DNA of 64,000 bases from Streptomyces uncialis (lineage in GTDB: Bacteria > Actinomycetota > Actinomycetes > Streptomycetales > Streptomycetaceae). This document shows positions 17,806 through 26,631 of this stretch, one piece after another; positions within the stretch are counted from its first letter, which is position 1; every line of letters begins with the position of its first letter. The notes beneath the pieces are model-generated. The model had not been told where the DNA came from, ran no database searches, and was given only the letters and a program-made list of their open reading frames with translations. Made by a program: the position numbers and the translations under genes. Location of the stretch: positions 7,169,501-7,233,500 of the forward strand of contig NZ_CP109583.1 of the NCBI RefSeq assembly GCF_036250755.1. Direction: 5' to 3'.

Positions 17806-18137
17806 GCGACAACGAGACACTGATGAAGCCCGCGTCGGAGGAAGAGGTCCGCGAGGCACTCCTCGACGTGGTCGACCCCGAGCTGGGGATCGACGTGGTC
17901 AACCTGGGGCTGATCTACGGCGTCCATGTGGACGACGCGAACATCGCCACCATCGACATGACGCTCACCTCGGCGGCCTGTCCGCTGACCGACGTCATCG
18001 AGGACCAGGCGAAGTCGGCCACCGAGGGCATCGTCAACGAGCTGCGCATCAACTGGGTGTGGATGCCGCCGTGGGGCCCCGACAAGATCACGGACGACGG
18101 CCGTGAGCAGCTTCGGGCGCTGGGCTTCAACGTCTGA
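17802..18137 (+). CDS. sufT: MIP18/DUF59 family Fe-S assembly factor SufT
   Basis: A 111-residue MIP18-family protein with the conserved blocks VVDPELGIDVVNLGLIY (residues 24-40) and MTLTSAACPLTDVI with its conserved cysteine. It ends with the WMPPWGPDKITDDGREQLRALGF signature. SufT-type proteins help mature Fe-S proteins such as aconitase. It is the last gene of the suf operon, overlaps sufU, and is followed by a strong terminator hairpin about 100 nt downstream. Confidence 0.93.
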   Translation: MSDNETLMKPASEEEVREALLDVVDPELGIDVVNLGLIYGVHVDDANIATIDMTLTSAACPLTDVIEDQAKSATEGIVNELRINWVWMPPWGPDKITDDGREQLRALGFNV

Positions 18138-18236
18138 CCGCTGCTCGAACACCGTTCGATCGCCCTTCGGGTGCCGCTCGGACACCGCCGAGCACCCCCG
18201 GCCACCCGTACCGGGCCTCGGCACACGCGCTTCACC

Positions 18237-18266
18237 CGGCCCCACCGGACACCTCCGGTGGGGCCG
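18237..18266 (+). terminator. Terminator hairpin after the suf operon
   Basis: CGGCCCCACCGGA (18237-18249) pairs perfectly with TCCGGTGGGGCCG (18254-18266) around a 4-nt loop. There is no U-run, as is common in Streptomyces. It lies between the convergent sufT and MFS genes and may work in both directions. Confidence 0.8.
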
Positions 18267-18275
18267 CGTGCTGTC

Positions 18276-18382
18276 CCACGGGTACCGGGACGGTGCCCCT
18301 GTCCTTCACGGGACCGGGACGGTGTCAGACGGGGGTACCGGGACGGTGTCCCTGTCCCCACGGGTGCCGGACGGTGTCAGAC
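18276..18382. repeat. Degenerate ~30-bp tandem repeat reaching the MFS stop codon
   Basis: Segments built from CACGGGTACCGGGACGGTG plus CCCTGTCC or TCAGACG occur three to four times. The final copy contains the TGA (complement of TCA at 18377-18379) of the MFS gene. The same TCAGACG occurs at 18325-18331 in an earlier copy. Confidence 0.75.
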
Positions 18383-20074
18383 GCCCCGGCCGGCGGGGGT
18401 GGCCGGGGTCTCGGGCGCCGGGTCCTGATCCGCCGCCGCCGTCCCCGCCGCCGCCGGGCGCGCCCCGGCCCTGGCCTTCGCCCTCGCCCCGGCCGTGGCG
18501 GCGCGGGCGGTGAAGGTGCCCGCCGCGCAGATCACCGCGAAGCCGAGCAGGGTCCAGCGGGCCTGGCCCAGCGGTGCCGGTCCGCCCACCGCGACCAGCA
18601 CCCCGGCGACCGCCGTACCGAACGCCGTGGCCAGCGAGGTCACCGTCGCGATGGCCGCCGCCGCCCGGCCGCCCTCCCCGGGATCGGCGGTGGACGTCAT
18701 CGCGGCCACGGACAGATGCGGGTACGCCGCCCCGATCCCCGCGCCCGCCAGGAACAGCACCGGGACCCAGACGGCCACCAGCGCGAGCGGCGCGTCCGCG
18801 CGCTGGAGCAGCCCGAGGACCGCGAGCCCCGTCGCCAGGACCACCGGTCCGGCGACCAGCAGCCGCCGCACGGTCCCGGCGCGGGTCACCGACGAACTGG
18901 CGATCTGGGTGAGCGACCAGCCCAGTGACACCGCCGCGCCGAAGAATCCGGCCGCGAGCGGCGGGAGCCCGCCGAGCCGCTGGCCGAACAGCGGGACGAA
19001 CGCCTCCACGGCGACCCCGAAGGACAGCAGCGCGAGCGTCAGGTACACCCACTTCAGCGGGGAGTCCGACCGGTAGGTCGCGGCGGGGAACACCCGTACC
19101 GGACCGCGCCGCTCGTACGCCACGAACGCGGCCGTCAGCACCAGCGCCGCGGCGATGCCCAGGGCCATCGCCCAGGCCCGCTCCAGGACAGCGGTCACGC
19201 TCACTGCCGTGGTCGCGGCGGTGACCAGCGCGAGCGACCCGAACGGCACCGGGCCCGGTGTATCGCTCCGGCCACCGCGCGGGACCACCCGGACCACGGC
19301 GGCGCAGCACACCGCCGCGACCACCGCCATCAGCGCGAACGCCGTCCGCCAGGAACCGAACTGCGCGAACAGCCCGCCGAGCGCCGGACCGGCGAAGTTC
19401 CCGACGCCGTACATCGCGGACATCAGCGCGTTGCCCCGGGTCCACAGCCGCCGGGGCAGCGCCGTACGGATCACGGCGAAGCCGAGGCCGGACAGCAGTC
19501 CGCCGCCGAGCCCCTGCACGGCCCGCCCCACCAGCAAGGTCGGCATCCCCGGACTCACCGCGCAGACCAGCGACCCCGTGAGGAACAGGGCGAAGCCCGT
19601 GACATAGGCGCCGGTGTTCCCCCAGCGGGCCAGCGACCGGCTCACCAGCATCGTCGCGATCACCATGGCGACCAGGTAGACCGTCATGCCCCAGGCGTAC
19701 AGCCGCTCACCGCCGATGTCGGCGACCGTCGTCGGCAGCAGGCTGGACGCGAGATAGATGTTGACCGCGCCGACGAGCACCCCGGCCGCCATCACCAGCG
19801 CGGCGCCCCGGTGCTCGGGCCCCAGCAGTTCCCGCCAGCGGGGCGGGGCGTCGGCAGCGGGGGTGGGGGCGGCGGGAAGGGCGGGTCCCGGCGGTGCGGA
19901 GGGGCGGGTGCGGTGGCGGCCGGCGGGGGCACCGTGGCTGTCGGGGTCGGCGGTGGTGTCGGGGTCGGCGGTGGTGTCGGGTCGGGCGTGCCCGGCGCCG
20001 CCGTCGGAGGCACCGGGTCCGCCGGGTCCGCCGTGGTTGTCGGGGCCGGTGTTCCGGCCGTTCGGGGGAGTCAT
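18377..20074 (-). CDS. MFS transporter (drug efflux type)
   Basis: A 565-residue major facilitator. The first 115 residues are a hydrophilic Pro/Thr/Asp-rich tail with a duplicated 18-bp repeat (DPDTTA twice). About 14 membrane helices follow. Motif C-like segments (GLGFAVIRTALP, YGVGNFAGPALGGLFAQFGSW) and LLVGRAVQGLGGG suit a proton antiporter of the DHA2 type. The ATG at 20074 (MTPPNGRN) is chosen; an upstream extension into the SMR promoter is unlikely. It is divergent from an SMR pump with its regulator, so both pumps may be under the same control. The substrate is unknown. Confidence 0.87.
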   Translation of the reverse strand: MTPPNGRNTGPDNHGGPGGPGASDGGAGHARPDTTADPDTTADPDSHGAPAGRHRTRPSAPPGPALPAAPTPAADAPPRWRELLGPEHRGAALVMAAGVLVGAVNIYLASSLLPTTVADIGGERLYAWGMTVYLVAMVIATMLVSRSLARWGNTGAYVTGFALFLTGSLVCAVSPGMPTLLVGRAVQGLGGGLLSGLGFAVIRTALPRRLWTRGNALMSAMYGVGNFAGPALGGLFAQFGSWRTAFALMAVVAAVCCAAVVRVVPRGGRSDTPGPVPFGSLALVTAATTAVSVTAVLERAWAMALGIAAALVLTAAFVAYERRGPVRVFPAATYRSDSPLKWVYLTLALLSFGVAVEAFVPLFGQRLGGLPPLAAGFFGAAVSLGWSLTQIASSSVTRAGTVRRLLVAGPVVLATGLAVLGLLQRADAPLALVAVWVPVLFLAGAGIGAAYPHLSVAAMTSTADPGEGGRAAAAIATVTSLATAFGTAVAGVLVAVGGPAPLGQARWTLLGFAVICAAGTFTARAATAGARAKARAGARPAAAGTAAADQDPAPETPATPAGRGV

Positions 20075-20231
20075 GTATTCGAGCGTTCCATTGAAGGAAC
20101 CCCGGAGACTTCGCCCCCGAATCAGGCGGCAGGGACCTCGCTGACCTGGGGGTTTCGTCGTTCCGCTCGGGATCGGGTCTCCAGTCGCGGTGCGGGGTGC
20201 CGGGGTCCGCCGGTGCCGGGGAGCGCCGATA

Positions 20232-20268
20232 TGTACGGCCGTACCCATCGATAGGTACACTCGTACAC
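20232..20268 (+). promoter_or_regulatory. SMR promoter with two GTAC dyads (likely TetR operator)
   Basis: GTACGGCCGTAC (20233-20244) is a perfect 12-bp palindrome. A second dyad, GTACACTCGTAC, lies at 20255-20266. The -10 box TACACT (20256-20261) is inside the second dyad, and the start codon follows 7 nt later, so the message is probably leaderless. A regulator bound here would cover the promoter. The TetR encoded by the second gene is the obvious candidate. Confidence 0.6.
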
Positions 20269-20589
20269 ATGGGATATCTGTTCCTCGCCGGTGCCATCGC
20301 CGCCGAAGTCGTCGCGACCACCTCGATGAAGTACAGCGAGGGGTTCAGCAGACTGTGGCCGTCCGTGATCACCACGATCGGCTACGTCATCGCGTTCACC
20401 CTGCTCGCGCAGACCCTCAAGACCGTGCCGGTCGGCTCGGCGTACGCGATCTGGGCCGGGGTGGGCACCGCGGTGATCGCCGCGATCGGGATGCTCTTCC
20501 TCGGGGAGGCCCTGACCGCCTTCAAGGTCGCGGGCATCGCCATGGTCATCGGCGGCGTGGTCCTGCTCAATATGGGCGGGGCCCACTGA
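20269..20589 (+). CDS. Small multidrug resistance (SMR) efflux protein
   Basis: A 106-residue membrane protein with four helices: GYLFLAGAIAAEVVATTSMK, WPSVITTIGYVIAFTLLAQTL, SAYAIWAGVGTAVIAAIGMLF and AGIAMVIGGVVLLNM. The essential Glu in helix 1 (AAEVVATTSMKYSEGF) and the GSAYAIWAG block are those of EmrE/QacE-type pumps. It exports cationic drugs in exchange for protons as a dimer. The ATG at 20269 lies next to the expected transcript start; the upstream extension in the same frame spans the promoter and is rejected. The stop overlaps the start of the TetR gene. Confidence 0.93.
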   Translation: MGYLFLAGAIAAEVVATTSMKYSEGFSRLWPSVITTIGYVIAFTLLAQTLKTVPVGSAYAIWAGVGTAVIAAIGMLFLGEALTAFKVAGIAMVIGGVVLLNMGGAH

Positions 20590-21122
20590 TGGCCCGCCGG
20601 TACGACCCCGAGCGGCGGCAGCGGATCATCGACGCGGCGATCCGGGTGGTCGCGGACCAGGGCATCGGCGGCCTCAGCCATCGCACGGTGGCCGCCGAGG
20701 CGGACGTACCGCTCGGCTCGACCACCTACCACTTCAGCACCCTGGACGAACTGACCGTCGCCGCGCTGCGCCAGGCCAACGAGAACGGCTCGGCGTTCTT
20801 CGCGGAGCGGCTCGACGGGGGCGGCGATCTCGCGGCGGACGTGGCGCGGGCGATCGGCGAGTGGATCGCCCGGGAACGCCGCTGGGTGGAGGTGGAGTAC
20901 GAGCTGTATCTCGCGGCGCTGCGCAGACCCGCGCTGCGGCCGGTCGCCGCCGAATGGGGACGCGAATTCGTCGAGCGGCTCACCGCACGGACCGACCCCG
21001 TCACCGCGAAGGCGCTCGTCGCACTGGTCGACGGGATCTGTCTCCAGGTCCTGCTGACCGGCGCGGACTACGACGAGGAGTACGCCCGCGAAGCCCTGTC
21101 CCGGGTGGTCCGCGCACCCTGA
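20589..21122 (+). CDS. TetR/AcrR family regulator of the SMR pump
   Basis: A 177-residue TetR regulator. The N-terminal helix-turn-helix is clear (RRQRIIDAAIRVVADQGIGGLSHRTVAAEADVPLGSTTYHFSTLDELTVAAL, residues 9-61), and the C-terminal ligand domain is helical. Its ATG overlaps the SMR TGA by one base. It most likely represses its own two-gene operon through the GTAC dyads at 20232-20268 and releases on binding a drug. Codon use is like its neighbours. Confidence 0.93.
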   Translation: MARRYDPERRQRIIDAAIRVVADQGIGGLSHRTVAAEADVPLGSTTYHFSTLDELTVAALRQANENGSAFFAERLDGGGDLAADVARAIGEWIARERRWVEVEYELYLAALRRPALRPVAAEWGREFVERLTARTDPVTAKALVALVDGICLQVLLTGADYDEEYAREALSRVVRAP

Positions 21123-21143
21123 CCCGGGCCGTACGGGCCGCCA

Positions 21144-21180
21144 TTGGCCCAGCCGCCCCCCGGCCGGTTAGGTTGCACTC
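21144..21180 (+). promoter_or_regulatory. dapD promoter, leaderless type
   Basis: TAGGTT (21169-21174) is followed by six bases and the ATG of dapD, so transcription should begin on the start codon. TTGGCC (21144-21149) could serve as -35 with a rather long 19-bp spacer. No Shine-Dalgarno is present. Confidence 0.55.
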
Positions 21181-22170
21181 ATGACCGACACGACTGCTGT
21201 ACGCACCACCGGCGCCGTCGCCGCCGGGCTCGCCACCGTCACCTCCGACGGCGCCGTCCTCGACACCTGGTTCCCCGCCCCCGTCCTCGACGCCGGACCC
21301 GGCCCGGCCGGCACCGAGCGGCTGAGCGCCGAGCGCGCCGCGGAACTCCTCGGCGAGGGTGCCGCGCGAGCCGTCGGCACCGACGCCCGCCGCGGGGTCG
21401 AGGTCATCGCCGTCCGTACGGTCATCGCGTCCCTCGACGACAAGCCGCTCGACGCGCACGACGCTTATCTGCGGCTGCACCTGCTGTCCCACCGGCTGGT
21501 CAAGCCGCACGGGCAGAACCTCGACGGGGTCTTCGGGCTGCTCACCAATGTCGCGTGGACCTCGCTCGGCCCCGTCGCCGTGGACGACATCGAGACGGTC
21601 CGGCTGAACGCCCGCGCCGAGGGCCTGCACCTCCAGGTCACCTCCGTCGACAAGTTCCCCCGGATGACCGACTACGTCGTCCCGAAGGGCGTCCGGATCG
21701 CCGACGCCGACCGGGTCCGGCTCGGCGCGCATCTGTCCGAGGGCACCACCGTCATGCACGAGGGCTTCGTCAACTTCAACGCCGGGACGCTCGGCACCTC
21801 CATGGTCGAGGGCCGGATCTCCGCCGGGGTCGTCGTCGGTGACGGCTCCGACATCGGCGGCGGCGCCTCCACCATGGGCACCCTCTCCGGCGGCGGCAGC
21901 GTCATCATCTCCATCGGCGAACGCTGCCTCGTCGGCGCGGAGGCCGGGGTCGGGATCGCCCTCGGCGACGAGTGCGTGGTCGAGGCCGGGCTGTACGTCA
22001 CCGCCGGTACCCGGATCACCCTGCCGGACGGTCAGATCGTCAAGGCCCGTGAGCTGTCCGGCGCGTCGAACATCCTCTTCCGCCGCAACTCCGTGACCGG
22101 AGCGGTCGAGGCCCGCCCGAACAACGCCGTCTGGGGCGGTCTCAACGAGGTTCTGCACAGCCACAACTGA
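21181..22170 (+). CDS. dapD: 2,3,4,5-tetrahydropyridine-2,6-dicarboxylate N-succinyltransferase
   Basis: A 329-residue actinobacterial-type DapD that succinylates tetrahydrodipicolinate in the lysine/meso-diaminopimelate pathway. The N-terminal domain is followed by a left-handed beta-helix with hexapeptide repeats. These include [66 protein letters not shown] and [26 protein letters not shown]. The active site lies at the trimer interface. A leaderless promoter and a strong downstream terminator show it to be monocistronic. Confidence 0.96.
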   Translation: MTDTTAVRTTGAVAAGLATVTSDGAVLDTWFPAPVLDAGPGPAGTERLSAERAAELLGEGAARAVGTDARRGVEVIAVRTVIASLDDKPLDAHDAYLRLHLLSHRLVKPHGQNLDGVFGLLTNVAWTSLGPVAVDDIETVRLNARAEGLHLQVTSVDKFPRMTDYVVPKGVRIADADRVRLGAHLSEGTTVMHEGFVNFNAGTLGTSMVEGRISAGVVVGDGSDIGGGASTMGTLSGGGSVIISIGERCLVGAEAGVGIALGDECVVEAGLYVTAGTRITLPDGQIVKARELSGASNILFRRNSVTGAVEARPNNAVWGGLNEVLHSHN

Positions 22171-22190
22171 CCCCTGCGACGTGCCGCTCC

Positions 22191-22236
22191 GGGCGGCCCG
22201 CACGGCACCGGTCCCCGGTCGCCGCGCGGGCCGCCC
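22191..22236 (+). terminator. Terminator after dapD
   Basis: GGGCGGCCCGC (22191-22201) pairs with GCGGGCCGCCC (22226-22236). The loop contains a second small stem, ACCGG / CCGGT. It lies 20 nt after the dapD stop. Confidence 0.7.
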
Positions 22237-22367
22237 TTCGTCGTCCGCGGGCACCGGCGCGCCGTACGGGGAAACGTCCGCGCACAGGCATAGCCGCCGG
22301 GCACCGCACCCGTCCGACAGGGCAGACGCCCCTGCCCGGGGGCGCCCACGTGTCGAGGAAGGTGACG

Positions 22368-23000
22368 ATGGATGCCGAAGGGCAGCAGAGTTTCCGGGAG
22401 TTCCTGGCGAACCGGTCGTCGGCGTTGCTGAGGACCGCCGTGCTGCTGAGCGGGGGCGATCAGCACGCCGGGGAGGATCTGCTCCAGAGCGCGCTGCTCA
22501 AGGTCGTCGGCCGCTGGAACCGGATCGACGACCATGAGGCGTACATCCGCCGCATCCTGTACCGGCAGCAGGTCAACCGCTGGCGGCTGAAATGGCCCCG
22601 GCGCGAGGTGGTGGTCGCCGAACCGCCCGAGCGGAAGGCCGCCGGTGACGCCCACGCGACCGCCGAGCTGCGGCTCGTCCTGATGGCGGCCCTGACCCGG
22701 CTCACCGCACGCCAGCGCTCCGTCCTGGTGCTGCGCTACTTCGAGGACCTGCCCGAGGCCGAGGTGGCCCGGATACTGGGCTGCACGGTCGGCACCGTCC
22801 GGTCCACCACCCACCGCGCGCTGGCCCGGCTGCGCTCCCGCTCCCCGGAGCTGGTCGCCCTGACCGGCGGCGAGCCCGGCTGGGCCCGTCGGCAGGACCC
22901 GCCCGGCGGATCACCCTCCGGGCCACGACCACTCGACCCGGCCGCCCCCCAGGAGACCCGGCGGCCCGGCGGCACCACGTACGCGGAGGCAAGCCCGTGA
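22368..23000 (+). CDS. RNA polymerase sigma factor, ECF group (SigE family)
   Basis: A 210-residue sigma-70 protein. Region 2 covers FREFLANRSSALLRTAVLLSGGDQHAGEDLLQSALLKVVGRW and region 4 covers LTARQRSVLVLRYFEDLPEAEVARILGCTVGTVRSTTHRALARLR. A Pro-rich tail of about 45 residues follows. The ATG at 22368 has AGGAAGG at good distance; a GTG at 22350 is less likely. The stop overlaps the next gene by 4 bp. That gene encodes a membrane protein that may act as sensor or anti-sigma factor, although it has no zinc-binding anti-sigma motif. The regulon is unknown. Confidence 0.92.
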   Translation: MDAEGQQSFREFLANRSSALLRTAVLLSGGDQHAGEDLLQSALLKVVGRWNRIDDHEAYIRRILYRQQVNRWRLKWPRREVVVAEPPERKAAGDAHATAELRLVLMAALTRLTARQRSVLVLRYFEDLPEAEVARILGCTVGTVRSTTHRALARLRSRSPELVALTGGEPGWARRQDPPGGSPSGPRPLDPAAPQETRRPGGTTYAEASP

Positions 23001-24178
23001 ATGTCGAGAACGTGCTGAGGAGCACCCTGCGGGAACGGGCGGAGCACACCGGGGCCGCCCCCGCCGATCTCGCCGACCGGGTGCTGGGTGCCCGCCGCCG
23101 CAGGCGCCGCGTCCGCTGGGGCCTGTCGGTGCTGGTCGCCCTGACGGCCACCGGACTCGCCCTCGGACAGATGCTGGGCGGCTCGGTGGACACCCGTCCG
23201 GCCAGCGAACGGGACAAGCGGGACGTGATCGGCCGCGCCGACCAGAGCCCGCCGCGCGAGTTCGTCGCGGCGGGGGACACCGCGCTCGCCGCGCACTACA
23301 CGATCCACTGGGCGGACGTCTCGTCGCAGCGGATCGGCCGACGCGACTATCAGCTCCTCGACCAGCGGACCGGCACCTACCGGCCCGTCCCCTGGCGCTT
23401 TCTGGACGTGGCACCGGGACTGCGGACCGCCGCCGTGCTGGAGCAGGACCTGCCCGCCCGCCGGGTCGGTCTCGTCGACATGACGACCGGCAAGGTCACC
23501 CGCTGGATCGATCTGCCGGGCAACAAGGCCGGCGCCGTCTCCTTCTCACCGGACGGCAACCGGCTGGTGGCCACGACGTACGACGGGACACCGGAGGAGA
23601 TCACCCTCGGGCAGGGAAGCCATTTCGCGCGGGCCGACGCGCGGCGCACCGGGTTCTGGATCATCGATCTGCGCTCGGGCCGCACCGCATGGCACCCGGC
23701 ACCCGACGAGGCGGAGTACACCAGCTTCATCCCCCGCCGGGACTTCGACTGGAGCTCGGACGGACGGCTCGTCCGCAGCCCGAACGACAAGAAGGGGTAC
23801 GACTACTACGACCTGAAGGGCGGCAAGGCCACCGCGCCCACCGCCGAGAAGCACCTCACGTCCCACCCCGGTGAGGTGTCTCCGGACGGCACACTGGTGG
23901 CGGGCGGACCGGCCGGGAACACCACCTCCTGGCTGATCGACGCCCGTACCGGGGCCCGCGAGGACGATGTAACCGGCTCGGAGTTCCTCGCCTGGGCGGA
24001 CGACAGAAGAGCCGTCTTCCTGGGCTGCCGGGGCCTGACCTGCGAAGACTGGGACAAGCGGGTGGAAACGCTGCTCCTGGTCGATGTGCGCACGGGCCGT
24101 GTCGAACCGCTCAGCGGAGAGCGCCCCATGAACAAGACCGAGAAGGAGCTCTGGCAGCCGGTCTTCGCGCCACGCTGA
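22997..24178 (+). CDS. Membrane-anchored beta-propeller-like protein coupled to sigma gene
   Basis: A 393-residue protein with a cytosolic N-terminus (about 35 residues, ending in an Arg run) and one membrane helix (WGLSVLVALTATGLALGQML, about 37-58). A large extracellular domain follows, with repeated strands such as VSFSPDGNRLVATTYDG and FDWSSDGRLVRSPNDK, like WD40/TolB propellers. It overlaps the sigma gene by 4 bp (GTGA), so coupling is strong. It may be the membrane partner or anti-sigma of the sigma factor; the short N-terminal region would be the interaction part. That is inference from gene order only. Confidence 0.82.
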   Translation: MNVENVLRSTLRERAEHTGAAPADLADRVLGARRRRRRVRWGLSVLVALTATGLALGQMLGGSVDTRPASERDKRDVIGRADQSPPREFVAAGDTALAAHYTIHWADVSSQRIGRRDYQLLDQRTGTYRPVPWRFLDVAPGLRTAAVLEQDLPARRVGLVDMTTGKVTRWIDLPGNKAGAVSFSPDGNRLVATTYDGTPEEITLGQGSHFARADARRTGFWIIDLRSGRTAWHPAPDEAEYTSFIPRRDFDWSSDGRLVRSPNDKKGYDYYDLKGGKATAPTAEKHLTSHPGEVSPDGTLVAGGPAGNTTSWLIDARTGAREDDVTGSEFLAWADDRRAVFLGCRGLTCEDWDKRVETLLLVDVRTGRVEPLSGERPMNKTEKELWQPVFAPR

Positions 24179-24184
24179 CCCCCC

Positions 24185-24219
24185 CGGGCCCGGGACGGGG
24201 CGATCCCGTCCCGGGCCCG
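24185..24219. terminator. Bidirectional terminator between convergent genes
   Basis: CGGGCCCGGGACGGG (24185-24199) pairs perfectly with CCCGTCCCGGGCCCG (24205-24219) around a 5-nt loop. It is 6 nt after one stop and 21 nt from the stop of the convergent nuclease gene. Confidence 0.85.
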
Positions 24220-24240
24220 AGGGCCTGCCGCGACCGCCGG

Positions 24241-26088
24241 TCAGGGGCGGAAGCGCAGCACCTGCGGGTCGTGGTCGCTGTTCTGGTCCGCGAACTCCGC
24301 GTTGAGGTGGACCGAGTCGTAGGCGAAGCCGCCCCGGCGCACCGAAGGACTGATCAGGATCTGGTCGAGCACCTGGCTGTTGCCCTGGTACGTGTACGAG
24401 TACCGGTCCGACTCCGGCAGCGACCTGACCGCCGGCCACAGCGCCCCGCCGTCCGCCAGGAGCTCGGTGGTCCGGGAGAACTCGAAGTCGTTGATGTCGC
24501 CGAGGGCGATCACATCGGCGTTCCGCTGGACCTTCAGGATGTCCTTGACGAAGGAGTTCAGCTCGGTCGCCTGGAGATGCCGCTGGGTCTCCGAGGAGCG
24601 GTTCGGGGGCTGGAACTGCGAGGTCAGTGCCTGGTCGCCGCCCTTCGAAGCGAAGTGGTTGGCGATCACGAACACCGTACGGCCCCGGAAGACGAACTCG
24701 CCGGCGAGCGGCTTGCGGCTGCTCTCCCAGGCAGGTGAGGCGGGGGTGATCCGGCCCGGGGACACGGTCAGCGCGGCCTGGCCGCCGATCCGGGTGACCC
24801 CGGCGGCGGTCGTCGCGTCCCCGCCGGCGCGGTCGGTGAAGGACACCCGCTCCGGGTCGAAGAGGAACACCTGGCGGATGTTGCCGCCGGGCTGGCCGCC
24901 GTCCGCGCCGTCCACCGGGTCGATGGACCGCCACGCGTAACTCGGTCCGCCCTGCGCGACGATGGCCTCCGTGAACTTGCGGACCGTGGCGTCGGCGGAC
25001 ACCGTGCCGTCGTTCACCGGGCCGTTGCCGTCCTGGATCTCCTCCAGCGCGACGATGTCCGGCGAGGCCAGATTGCCGACCACGGCCTTCGCCAGCGCGT
25101 CGAACTTCTCCTGCGGGTCGCCCGGGTCGAGGTTCTCCACGTTGTAGGTGGCCACCGCCAGCTCGCGGTGGTGCTGCGGGCGGGTCCGCTCCCGCTCCGG
25201 ACCCCGGTCCGCGACCGTGCCGAGCGTGCGGGCGGTCAGGGTGTAGCCGCCGAACTGGTTGAAGTCCAGCGGCCCCTCGGCGCCGCCCGTCAGCACATCA
25301 CCGACATCGGCCACCGGGAACGGCCGCTCCGCGAGCGGGATCAGGGACTGGACCTGGAGCCGTCCGGTGTTCTGGTCGTCGTACGAGCCGTAGACCGTGC
25401 CGCCGCGCCGGTTGTCGTTCTCGTCCGGCTTCACCGTGACCCACAGCGCGCTGTACGGGTCGGTGGCGCCGACCACCCGCGAGGTGCCGACCCGGACGTT
25501 CATGCCCTCCAGGGACTCGTAGCGGTCCAGCGCGTAGGCGCGCGGGCGCAGCGGCAGCCCGTTCACCGAACCCTGCGCCGCCGGGTCGCCCACCGGGGCG
25601 TAGGCGTCGGGCACGGACCGGCGGTCGAGGGTCACCGGCGCGGGCAGCGCGTTGCCGGAGGAGTCGACCGTGACGGTCGCGCGGCTGAGCTGGGTCAGCG
25701 ACTGGTTCCCGCTCGACGCGCCGCCCGGGACGTACTCGGCGACGGTCCCGGAGACCCGTACCGCGTCACCGACGGCCACCTTCGGGGTGGTCCCGGTGAA
25801 GACGAAGAGGCCCTCGCTGGTGGCCGGATCGCGGTCCGGGTTCGGGTCCTGGAACCAGAACCCTCTGGACGAGCCGTAGCCACGGACCCCGGTCACGATC
25901 CCGGTGACATCCGTGACCTGCTGCCCGGCGAGCGGGGATATCCGGGTGGTGCCCTGGACGTCATGGACGGCGACCGGGCCCGAGTCCGGCCCGGCCTGGG
26001 CGGGAGCGGTGAGGACCACGGCCGTCAGGGTGGAGCAGACGGCGGCGACGGTGAGCGTGGCGAGACGGGTCGAGGTGCTGCTCGGCAA
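24241..26088 (-). CDS. Secreted endonuclease/exonuclease/phosphatase family protein
   Basis: A 615-residue exported nuclease of the ExeM/NucH type. The TTG start is preceded by GGAGG 8 nt upstream, and a signal peptide follows (LATLTVAAVCSTLTAVVLTAPAQA, cleavage after AQA). An OB-fold-like region (VTDVTGIVTGVRG, VAVGDAVRVSGTVAEY) precedes the catalytic domain from about residue 300. That domain has VATYNVENLDPGD, IVALEEIQDGNG (metal Glu), ANHFASKGGD, ALGDINDFEFS and a final SDHDPQVLRF. It should degrade extracellular DNA or RNA, perhaps for phosphate. Longer upstream frames are low-complexity and were not used. Confidence 0.9.
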   Translation of the reverse strand: MPSSTSTRLATLTVAAVCSTLTAVVLTAPAQAGPDSGPVAVHDVQGTTRISPLAGQQVTDVTGIVTGVRGYGSSRGFWFQDPNPDRDPATSEGLFVFTGTTPKVAVGDAVRVSGTVAEYVPGGASSGNQSLTQLSRATVTVDSSGNALPAPVTLDRRSVPDAYAPVGDPAAQGSVNGLPLRPRAYALDRYESLEGMNVRVGTSRVVGATDPYSALWVTVKPDENDNRRGGTVYGSYDDQNTGRLQVQSLIPLAERPFPVADVGDVLTGGAEGPLDFNQFGGYTLTARTLGTVADRGPERERTRPQHHRELAVATYNVENLDPGDPQEKFDALAKAVVGNLASPDIVALEEIQDGNGPVNDGTVSADATVRKFTEAIVAQGGPSYAWRSIDPVDGADGGQPGGNIRQVFLFDPERVSFTDRAGGDATTAAGVTRIGGQAALTVSPGRITPASPAWESSRKPLAGEFVFRGRTVFVIANHFASKGGDQALTSQFQPPNRSSETQRHLQATELNSFVKDILKVQRNADVIALGDINDFEFSRTTELLADGGALWPAVRSLPESDRYSYTYQGNSQVLDQILISPSVRRGGFAYDSVHLNAEFADQNSDHDPQVLRFRP

Positions 26089-26631
26089 GGGAGATCCCTC
26101 CAGGGTCGGGACGGGTCGGGTGGAGAAGGGTGGGGCTGGTCGGGTCGGTACGAGCGGGGCGGTACGGGTACGGCGGTACGGGTACGGGCACGGCTGTCGG
26201 GACCGGACGCCGGGACGGGTGGAACGCGGGCTGAACGCCGGGGCGGGCCGGACGGCGCGGGCCGGGCGTCCGGGGTGGTGCGGGGGTGGCATCGGGTCGT
26301 TCGGGGCGCGTGGTGGTGCGGGGGTGGTGTCCGGGCGGCGCACGGGGTGCCACCGGTGGTCGTCCCGGCGGTGCTCCCCGGCCGTCGCGGGTGTCGGCGG
26401 TGGCTGTGGTGCTGGTGATGAGGGCGGTCACGGGCCGGGCCGGTCCGGGCGACGCTCTGCCCGGGTCCCGTCACCGTGCGGTTTCTACGCGCGTCAATCT
26501 CTTGCGTCGGCGGGGGAGTTGTCAAGGTCCCGGAGGTGTACTCCACTTGTCGAGTACATGAACCAGGCGGCATGGGGTGAAATCCGTCTAGGCTGAGCGG
26601 CCGGACCATATGCCTGGAGGAGAACCCCCCG
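26089..26631. promoter_or_regulatory. Divergent region: low-complexity DNA and a GTACTC dyad
   Basis: 26100-26260 is G-rich simple sequence (GGGTCGGTACGAGCGGGGCGG-like repeats) with no gene. The more balanced part 26480-26630 should hold promoters. TGTACTC (26537-26543) and GAGTACA (26552-26558) form a perfect 7-bp inverted repeat with an 8-bp spacer, a possible operator. TAGGCT at 26589-26594 is a likely -10 for the downstream gene, which also has a GGAGGAG ribosome site. Long frames read across the region on either strand are compositional. Confidence 0.45.
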
